DNA of 11,516 nucleotides from Oscillospiraceae bacterium (lineage in GTDB: Bacteria; Bacillota; Clostridia; Oscillospirales; Oscillospiraceae). The notes beneath the pieces are model-generated. The model was not told the origin of the DNA. It was given only the letters and a program-made list of their open reading frames with translations, and searched no databases. A program made the translations under genes and the position numbers. Positions 7,195-11,516 of this stretch are shown here, piece by piece. The stretch is from NCBI GenBank assembly GCA_017501805.1, contig JAFVWG010000061.1:1-11516 (forward strand), in the 5' to 3' direction. Numbering within the stretch: position 1 is the first letter of the stretch; each line of letters begins with the position of its first letter.

Positions 7195-8072
7195 ACTTCT
7201 TCCCCCTGTACGGGAGGATCCTCGAGGGTAAAGCGGCCGATCTTGCAGCTGCGGTATTCCTCCAGCAGCACACGCGCCATACGCTCGATGTTGACCTCAC
7301 CGCCCGAGATCAGGAAGCCGCGTTTTTTTCCGGCGGCGCAAAGCAGTCCGTATCCGTCCTCCGTCTCCGGGTCTTCGATCTTATAGCGTGCCCGAACGGC
7401 ATCCGGGTACTTTTTCCAGAGCAGCTCCATCAGCCGCGCCGCCAGCTCCTCGGTGTCCAGCACATCGTCCTTGATCGCCCCGGTATAGGCAAGGTGCATC
7501 CCCACCTCCGGGTCTTCAAACTTCGGCCAGAGGATGCCCGGTGTGTCCAGAAGCAGAAGCCCCGCATCCACGCCGATCCACTGTTTTCCGCGCGTAACGC
7601 CCGGGCGGTTTTCCGCCTTCGCGCCCTTGCGCCCCGCCACCTGATTGATCAGCGTTGACTTGCCCACGTTCGGGATGCCGACCACCATCAGCTTGAGGGC
7701 TCTGCCCGTCTGTCCCTTTTCGCGGTAGGCGCGCAGCTTGTCGCGCAGAAGCGTCTGCGCGGCGGGCGCAAACTGCGAGATCCCCTTTCGGTTCTTGCAG
7801 TCCGTCTGCAGCACGAACGCGCCCTCGCGGCGGAAATATTCCGTCCACGCCTTCGTCCCCGCCGGGTCGGCCATATCGATCCGATTGAGCACGACCATAC
7901 GCGGCTTCTGTCCGCAGAGCGCCGCAATATCCGGGTTTCTGCTGGAGATCGGAATGCGCGCATCCACGACCTCGCAGACAGCGTCCACCAGCTTCAGGTC
8001 CGTCTCGATCATACGGCGGGTCTTCGTCATATGTCCGGGATACCAATTTATATTTGTCAGCATCTCACTCAT
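7191..8072 (-). CDS. rbgA: RbgA (YlqF), ribosome biogenesis GTPase
   Basis: RbgA is a circularly permuted GTPase needed for late assembly of the 50S subunit in Firmicutes. The 293 residues show the permuted motif order: G4 as NRID at 63-66, then G1 GIPNVGKST at 132-140, a G2 threonine near 160 and G3 DTPG at 176-179. The N-terminal WYPGHM carries the conserved His14 that serves as the catalytic histidine in the family. A C-terminal domain of about 100 residues follows. G4 has Arg where NKxD normally has Lys. The ATG at 8072 has only a weak GTGAG-like site upstream, and an ATG at 8063 would place the WYPGHM motif closer to its usual distance from the N-terminus, so the start is uncertain by three codons. 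The gene follows the HIT gene by 21 bases and overlaps rnhB by 4. Confidence 0.96.
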   Translation of the reverse strand: MSEMLTNINWYPGHMTKTRRMIETDLKLVDAVCEVVDARIPISSRNPDIAALCGQKPRMVVLNRIDMADPAGTKAWTEYFRREGAFVLQTDCKNRKGISQFAPAAQTLLRDKLRAYREKGQTGRALKLMVVGIPNVGKSTLINQVAGRKGAKAENRPGVTRGKQWIGVDAGLLLLDTPGILWPKFEDPEVGMHLAYTGAIKDDVLDTEELAARLMELLWKKYPDAVRARYKIEDPETEDGYGLLCAAGKKRGFLISGGEVNIERMARVLLEEYRSCKIGRFTLEDPPVQGEEV

Positions 8073-8093
8073 ATTCGTCTCACTTACCGTCTT

Positions 8094-8576
8094 TTACCAG
8101 TTTTTCGGGTCATACCGTTCGGTCGTTTCCAGCTCCGCGGTCTTCTCGCGGATCGCCTGCATATCTTCCTCGTCCAGCGGAGCCAGACCGATGTAGTATT
8201 CATCCTCCGGAGTGGGAAACACCAGAGCCTGTCCAAACTGCTGACGGGCGCTGTCCTTCACTCTTCCGTACAGATGGATATGGAACGACGGAGCTCTTCC
8301 GTAATGGAACGCCCAGTTTCCGTTGTCCTGATAGTTGATGCGCTCGATCGTGACGCCTCGGTCCTTCATCGCCGCGATCATCGCCTCGCCCAAAAGCATC
8401 GTGAGGCGCATCACATCCTTCGCTCTCTGCGGAGAGAGGTCTGTTCTGCTCGTGCATTTTTCCTTGGGCTTTATAATGATATGCCCGCCGTCTTCTCTCG
8501 CCACGTGCGGCTTGAGCGGCGCGATCGCCTTGAAAAACTCCGTCTCGTGTACGATTCTTTCGTTTTTCTTTTCCAT
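8094..8576 (-). CDS. HIT-family protein with altered histidine triad
   Basis: HIT proteins are nucleotide hydrolases or transferases acting on nucleoside phosphoramidates, Ap4A-like dinucleotides or related compounds. This 160-residue product has the HIT-like layout: a strand-rich N-terminal part with GGHIIIKPKE (30-39), a helical stretch, an Asn-containing strand QDNGNWAF (83-90) and then the triad region PSFHIHLYGR at 96-105. Aligned on HxHxHxx, His99 is the expected nucleophile and His101 the third histidine, but the first position is Ser97. The DNA codon (TCG) is clear. The C-terminal half (about 106-160) is unlike the best-known short Hint proteins and I do not recognise it. GGAGG lies 7 bases before the ATG. 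Position between lepB and rbgA suggests co-transcription rather than a shared function. The family is likely but the substrate is unknown. Confidence 0.82.
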   Translation of the reverse strand: MEKKNERIVHETEFFKAIAPLKPHVAREDGGHIIIKPKEKCTSRTDLSPQRAKDVMRLTMLLGEAMIAAMKDRGVTIERINYQDNGNWAFHYGRAPSFHIHLYGRVKDSARQQFGQALVFPTPEDEYYIGLAPLDEEDMQAIREKTAELETTERYDPKNW

Positions 8577-8609
8577 CTCGGGACCTCCGTTTTTTCAGCA
8601 GCCTCTGTG

Positions 8610-9251
8610 TTATTTCACCGGGCCGATACGGGAGAAATCCCGACCGCCCGTGATGTTGCCGAGCTCATCCGTATCCACGCCGGGCATGGCAAGGCAGAAC
8701 ACCTTTCCCATAATGCGGCGGGTATCGACCGTTCCGAGCGGAGAATAGCGGCTGTCGGTGGAATGATTTCGGTTGTCTCCCATCACGAACACGCTGCCCT
8801 TCGGCACGGTCAGGGGATAGTCCATTCCAAGCTGGTAGTTGAGGTGCGTCGGCTCGAAAATATACGGCTCGTCGAGGACCTTTCCGTCCACATATACCCT
8901 GCCGGTCTCAAAGTCGATATCGACCTCCATCCCCTCCGTCGCGATGATGCGCTTGACGATCGGATTCGAGTCAAACAGCCCCGGCACGGTGATCACAACG
9001 ATATCGCCCTGCTCGTAGTTCGTGTTCCAGAAATTGCTGGCCAGCAGCATATAGTCGCGGTTATGCAGCGTGGGAAACATACTGTTCCCGTCCACGCCCA
9101 CAAAGCGCACGGCGAACACAAACAGAATGGTCACCACAACAAGGATATAGGCAAAATCGTGCAGGAGAGAATACAGCTCCGCAACAAGACTCCCCGATTT
9201 TTTCTTCGGCTCGTCCTGCTCGTTCGCCGGCAGCTTCAGTTCCGCATCCAT
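8610..9251 (-). CDS. lepB: Signal peptidase I
   Basis: Signal peptidase I cleaves signal peptides from exported proteins at the outer face of the cytoplasmic membrane. The 213-residue product has a charged cytoplasmic N-terminus rich in Glu and Lys, one membrane segment at about 32-48, and then the catalytic domain. The nucleophile is Ser57 in GNSMFPTL and the general base is Lys100 in IVKRIIA. The box GDNRNHSTDSRYS at 158-170 is complete. This is the short, single-membrane-segment form usual in Gram-positive bacteria. I chose the ATG at 9251 because GGGAG lies 9 bases upstream; an ATG two codons earlier (9257) has only 3 bases between it and that site. The gene leads the lepB-HIT-rbgA-rnhB-yraN-phosphoesterase operon. 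Function is certain. Confidence 0.96.
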   Translation of the reverse strand: MDAELKLPANEQDEPKKKSGSLVAELYSLLHDFAYILVVVTILFVFAVRFVGVDGNSMFPTLHNRDYMLLASNFWNTNYEQGDIVVITVPGLFDSNPIVKRIIATEGMEVDIDFETGRVYVDGKVLDEPYIFEPTHLNYQLGMDYPLTVPKGSVFVMGDNRNHSTDSRYSPLGTVDTRRIMGKVFCLAMPGVDTDELGNITGGRDFSRIGPVK

Positions 9252-9282
9252 AGGCATAAACTCCCATCGTCAAATAATCCAA

Positions 9283-9294
9283 GTATAATTATAC
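9283..9294 (-). promoter_or_regulatory. Promoter -10 region of the lepB operon within a perfect palindrome
   Basis: The minus strand has a consensus TATAAT at 9288-9293, which lies inside the 12-bp palindrome GTATAATTATAC. A transcription start near 9281 would give a leader of about 30 nt to lepB. The -35 at 16-18 bp spacing is weak (TTTCAT or neighbours). Because it is a palindrome, a TATAAT also reads on the plus strand, but no plus-strand gene follows. This is the only promoter-like element between the metA terminator and lepB. Confidence 0.6.
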
Positions 9295-9339
9295 ACAATC
9301 CGCCGCAAGAATGAAAGTCCCATTTCTTCCCTGCTCCTT

Positions 9340-9374
9340 AAAAAACGAGGATCGGGAAAAGCTCCCGACCCTCG
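9340..9374 (-). terminator. Rho-independent terminator of metA
   Basis: The minus strand reads CGAGGGTCGGG, a seven-base loop, CCCGATCCTCG and then TTTTTT. The stem has 11 pairs (9364-9374 with 9346-9356), one of them a G-U wobble in RNA. It begins 5 bases after the metA stop codon and ends before the lepB promoter, so it insulates metA from the lepB operon. Confidence 0.92.
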
Positions 9375-9379
9375 CGGTT

Positions 9380-10312
9380 TTACCGTTTTTTATCTTTGCC
9401 GATGTGCGTAATGGAATACGGCGTCTCCTGATAGACGTAGTAGTTCAGCCAATTGGAAAACAGCAGATTCGCGCCCGAGCGCCAGCGGCAGAGCGGCGTC
9501 TTTTCCGGGTCGTCATCCGGGTAATAATTCGCAGGGATCTGCGTGTCCAGACCCGCGTCCCTGTCGCGGAGATACTCGCCCTGCAGCGTCAGCGGATCGT
9601 ATTCCGCGTGTCCCGTGACGAACACGCGCCGTCCGCCGTGCGACGCCGCAACGTACACGCCCGCCTCCTCGCTCTCCGCGAGGATCTTGAGTTCCTCCAC
9701 CGCGGCGACATCCTCGCGCCGCACCGTTGTGTAGCGGGAGTGCGGCGCCCAGAACTCATCGTCAAAGCCGCGGAAGAGGATAGAGCCCTTGTAGGACACT
9801 TTGTGCGGATAGATGCCGAAGAGCTTCTGCGGCAGCATTTGTTTTTTGACGCCGTAGTGATAGTAAAGCCCCGCCTGCGCGCCCCAGCAGATATGCATCG
9901 TGCTGAAGACGTGCGTCTTGCTCCATTCCATAATTTGGCAAAGCTCGTCCCAGTAGTCCACCTCGTCAAAATCCATCTTTTCCACAGGCGCGCCTGTGAT
10001 GATCATTCCGTCGAAGTATCGTTCGCGCACATCCTCAAAGCGCTTGTAGAATGTGATCATATGTTCGGGCGAGGTATTCTTCGGCACGTGTCCGCTGACG
10101 GCGATCAGCTCCATTTCGATCTGCAGCGGCGTATTGCCGAGCAGACGCGCAAGCTGCGTCTCGGTCACGATCTTCGTCGGCATCAGATTGAGGATCAGGA
10201 TCGACAGCGGACGGATATCCTGCTGCAGTGCCCTGCTGTGGTCCATAACGAAGATATTTTCATTCCGCAGCACCTCGGCGGCGGGCAGTTTATTCGGGAT
10301 TTTGATCGGCAT
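9380..10312 (-). CDS. metAA: Homoserine O-acyltransferase (MetA family), predicted acetyl-CoA-dependent
   Basis: MetA acylates the hydroxyl of homoserine, the first committed step to methionine, in the cytoplasm. The 310 residues are the normal length and align along their whole extent with the family, beginning MPIKIPNKLPAAEVL. The catalytic residues are visible: Cys142 in HICWGAQA, and His235 and Glu237 in VTGHAEYD. Residue 111, in ITGAPVEKMDF, is Glu. In studied MetA proteins Glu at this position goes with acetyl-CoA use and Gly (as in E. coli, TGAPLG) with succinyl-CoA, so homoserine O-acetyltransferase is the more likely activity, though this is an inference from one residue. AGGAG lies 5 bases before the ATG. 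The gene has its own promoter and terminator and stands alone between rplS and lepB. No SAM riboswitch or T-box fits in its short leader. Confidence 0.96.
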   Translation of the reverse strand: MPIKIPNKLPAAEVLRNENIFVMDHSRALQQDIRPLSILILNLMPTKIVTETQLARLLGNTPLQIEMELIAVSGHVPKNTSPEHMITFYKRFEDVRERYFDGMIITGAPVEKMDFDEVDYWDELCQIMEWSKTHVFSTMHICWGAQAGLYYHYGVKKQMLPQKLFGIYPHKVSYKGSILFRGFDDEFWAPHSRYTTVRREDVAAVEELKILAESEEAGVYVAASHGGRRVFVTGHAEYDPLTLQGEYLRDRDAGLDTQIPANYYPDDDPEKTPLCRWRSGANLLFSNWLNYYVYQETPYSITHIGKDKKR

Positions 10313-10365
10313 ATTCTCTCCTGCTTTCCGAATGCCGCCGTCGGTGCGGCGCAGAGTGATACGTC

Positions 10366-10394
10366 ATTATACAACAGGCGCGCGTGCTTGTCCA
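10366..10394 (-). promoter_or_regulatory. Promoter of metA
   Basis: Minus-strand -35 TGGACA (10389-10394, five of six consensus bases), 17-bp spacer, and -10 TATAAT (10366-10371). The predicted start near 10359 leaves a leader of about 46 nt, too short for a SAM riboswitch or T-box. A small CGCCG/CGGCG hairpin is the only structure seen in it. Confidence 0.85.
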
Positions 10395-10407
10395 GCGTCC
10401 GTCCTGC

Positions 10408-10443
10408 GAAAAAACCGCGATCCGAACGGATCGCGGTTTTTTC
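10408..10443 (-). terminator. rplS: Perfect terminator after rplS
   Basis: A 16-bp perfect inverted repeat (10408-10423 with 10428-10443) has a four-base loop GTTC on the minus strand. The GC-rich core CCGCGATCC is flanked by six A and six T bases, so it could terminate in either direction. It begins 12 bases after the rplS stop codon. No convergent plus-strand gene is present, so its useful direction here is the minus strand. It also insulates metA from rplS transcription. Confidence 0.95.
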
Positions 10444-10455
10444 TTCCTGTTGGGA

Positions 10456-10797
10456 TCAGACTTTTTCGCGGACCTTCGCGGCCTTGCCCATACGATCGCG
10501 CAGATAGTAGAGCTTCGCTCTGCGAACTTTACCGCGGCGAACCGTCTCGATGTCGACGATGTTGGGAGCATGCAGCGGGAACACCTTCTCGCAGCCGACA
10601 CCGTAGGAGATGCGGCGAACGGTGATGGTCTCCGCGACGCCGCCGTGCTTCTTCGCAATGACGGTGCCCTCGAAAGCCTGAACTCTCTCGCGGGAGCCTT
10701 CCTTGATCTTGACGTGGACACGCACGGTGTCGCCGACTTCGACCTTGGGAAGCTCGGGCTTCATGTATTCGCTGGTTAAGGATTCGATCAGATTCAT
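10456..10797 (-). CDS. rplS: 50S ribosomal protein L19
   Basis: L19 is a 50S subunit protein at the interface with the 30S subunit. The 113 residues are the normal length. The hallmark sequences are VGDTVRVHVKIKEGSRERVQ and FEGTVIAKKHGG in the first half and RRGKVRRAKLYYLRDRMGKAAKV at the C-terminus. I chose the ATG at 10797, giving MNLIESLTSEYMK as in other L19 proteins, because GGAGG lies 8 bases upstream. The frame is open 14 codons further, but that is leader RNA. A promoter, a leader of about 95 nt and a terminator make this a single-gene transcript. The trmD and rimM genes that often precede rplS are not upstream here. Identity is certain. Confidence 0.98.
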   Translation of the reverse strand: MNLIESLTSEYMKPELPKVEVGDTVRVHVKIKEGSRERVQAFEGTVIAKKHGGVAETITVRRISYGVGCEKVFPLHAPNIVDIETVRRGKVRRAKLYYLRDRMGKAAKVREKV

Positions 10798-10893
10798 AAT
10801 ATTGTCCTCCCGGTATTCGGCGTTCTTGCCGCTTGTCAAGCGCGTTCCATCCTTACGAAACGGCAGCGGCAGAGGACCACCCTTATTACAGAC
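10798..10893 (-). promoter_or_regulatory. rplS 5' leader, candidate L19 autoregulatory leader
   Basis: This is the leader of about 95 nt between the predicted start site and the rplS ATG. GUCCUCU (10877-10871) is complementary to GGAGGAC (10810-10804), which contains the rplS Shine-Dalgarno. Nested inside, GCCGCU (10870-10865) pairs with AGCGGC (10833-10828). A competing local hairpin CGCUU-GAC-AAGCG (10842-10830) and a CGGC-AAGAAC-GCCG hairpin just before the Shine-Dalgarno are also possible. L19 leaders that control their own mRNA have been described in low-GC Gram-positive bacteria; whether this one belongs to that family is not tested. Confidence 0.45.
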
Positions 10894-10899
10894 TCGGCT

Positions 10900-10928
10900 A
10901 TTTTAACACAGCTTTTTCCGAAAATCAA
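10900..10928 (-). promoter_or_regulatory. rplS: Promoter of rplS
   Basis: Minus-strand -35 TTGATT (10923-10928), an exact 17-bp spacer and -10 TAAAAT (10900-10905). It begins 8 bases past the stop codon of the upstream membrane protein gene. The predicted start is near 10893. Confidence 0.85.
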
Positions 10929-10936
10929 GCACTTTT

Positions 10937-11407
10937 TTACCCGATCGCCAAACCGACGGTGTGAGAGAGCAGTCCTATGATCAGTCCCGCAGCAACCACG
11001 CCGAGCAGGATCGCGGGAAACGCCCGCTTCATCCGCATATTCAGCATCGCAGCGACCAGCGCGCCCGTCCACGCGCCCGTTCCGGGCAGGGGGATCGCCA
11101 CCAGCAGAGCCAGTCCCCAGAATTCCGATTTTTTTACGACCTCGGATTTCTTCATCGCACGTTCTTCCAAACGGGTGACAAAACCGTTCAGAGAGGCGAT
11201 GTTTTTGCGCAGCCAGTTGAAGAACCGGCGGACAAAAAGGATCAGAATCGGAACGGGGACCAGATTCCCCACGATGGCAACGGCGATCGCCGCCCACACG
11301 TTCAGTCCGTTCGCGACCGCAACGGGGATCGCGCCGCGCAGCTCGGAAACCGGCGTCATGGCAATGAGAAAAGTCATCAGCAATTTACCTGCAGTTGTCC
11401 CCCACAT
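10937..11407 (-). CDS. Small multidrug export family membrane protein
   Basis: This 156-residue protein matches the family annotated as small multi-drug export protein (COG2426-like). The transport role is poorly proven, so the name should be taken lightly. Hydrophobic segments at about 8-24, 36-60, 97-121 and 130-153 predict an integral membrane protein. Two related motifs are seen: SELRGAIPVA at 21-30 and IPLPGTGAWTG at 105-115. These Pro/Gly-rich re-entrant-like elements are typical of this and DedA-like folds. A charged segment (about 61-95, rich in Arg, Lys and Glu) joins the two halves. I chose the ATG at 11407 because GGAGGG lies 7 bases upstream; an in-frame TTG at 11422 overlaps that site. 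It begins 27 bases after the preceding gene, so it is probably co-transcribed with it. Confidence 0.87.
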   Translation of the reverse strand: MWGTTAGKLLMTFLIAMTPVSELRGAIPVAVANGLNVWAAIAVAIVGNLVPVPILILFVRRFFNWLRKNIASLNGFVTRLEERAMKKSEVVKKSEFWGLALLVAIPLPGTGAWTGALVAAMLNMRMKRAFPAILLGVVAAGLIIGLLSHTVGLAIG

Positions 11408-11434
11408 GGCGTATCCCTCCAAAAACTTGTATTT

Positions 11435-11516
11435 TTACTTGCCGCAGACCTCTGCGATGGTCTTTACGGCCTTCTCCATCTCCGCGCTCTGCACCTGTTC
11501 CATCTTGCCTTCGTCA
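11435..11516 (-). CDS. C-terminal end of an unidentified protein, cut by window edge
   Basis: Only the last 26 codons and the stop are visible, reading DEGKMEQVQSAEMEKAVKTI and then AEVCGK. They are hydrophilic and helix-prone with one Cys near the end. I do not recognise the family. Support for this being a real coding end is the in-frame TAA at 11435 placed 27 bases before the next gene on the same strand. The right edge of the window removes the rest. Confidence 0.6.
   Translation of the reverse strand, partial: DEGKMEQVQSAEMEKAVKTIAEVCGK

Noticed and set aside
8031..9314. 427-codon open frame on the plus strand opposite the HIT gene and lepB
   Set aside because: It spans two certain minus-strand genes and their gap, starts inside rbgA and shows no recognisable domain.
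10313..10365. SAM riboswitch or T-box upstream of metA
   Set aside because: The leader is about 46 nt with only one small hairpin, too short for either element.
9311..10507. 398-codon open frame on the plus strand opposite metA
   Set aside because: It crosses two terminators and the end of rplS; metA on the minus strand has its full catalytic set.
10840..10854. Tiny leader peptide ATG GAA CGC GCT TGA in the rplS leader
   Set aside because: Four codons with a weak ribosome binding site and no informative codons; likely chance.

Overview
The window reads as a chromosomal stretch from a GC-rich member of the Firmicutes (Bacillota), most likely class Clostridia. The evidence is the gene order tig-clpP-clpX-lon, the presence of RbgA (a Firmicutes-type 50S assembly GTPase) next to rplS, lepB, rnhB and yraN, strong GGAGG-type ribosome binding sites, and sigma-A-like promoters. 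Fourteen genes are visible and all lie on the minus strand, so transcription runs from high to low coordinates. The lon gene is cut by the left edge and an unidentified gene is cut by the right edge. There is no gene-free stretch longer than about 150 bases. I saw no tRNA, rRNA, CRISPR array, insertion sequence or prophage gene.

In transcription order, the first block (11516-10937) holds the last 26 codons of an unknown gene and a small integral membrane protein of the small multidrug export family. The second block (10936-10408) is rplS (ribosomal protein L19). It has a good promoter, a leader of about 95 nt that could hide its own Shine-Dalgarno sequence, and a perfect terminator. The third block (10407-9340) is a monocistronic metA-type homoserine acyltransferase with a near-consensus promoter and its own terminator. 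It sits between rplS and lepB, which are often neighbours in Firmicutes. The fourth block (9293-5534) is a tight operon: lepB (signal peptidase I), a HIT-family protein, rbgA, rnhB, yraN and a calcineurin-like metallophosphoesterase.

The fifth block (5501-1) is the protein quality-control cluster: tig (trigger factor), clpP, clpX and lon. A promoter with an A/T-rich upstream element precedes tig. Hairpins separate tig from clpP and clpX from lon. The cluster joins nascent-chain folding with the ClpXP and Lon proteolytic machines.

Most of the window is ordinary housekeeping sequence and I found no clearly new system. The best points for a second look are these: (a) a 90-residue C-terminal tail on trigger factor built from only Ala, Lys, Thr, Glu and Pro, partly encoded by a perfect 51-bp tandem repeat; (b) three complementary hexamers around the clpP Shine-Dalgarno and start codon that allow two mutually exclusive hairpins; (c) possible Shine-Dalgarno occlusion in the rplS leader; (d) a HIT protein lacking the first histidine of its motif; (e) an RbgA with Arg in place of Lys in the G4 motif.
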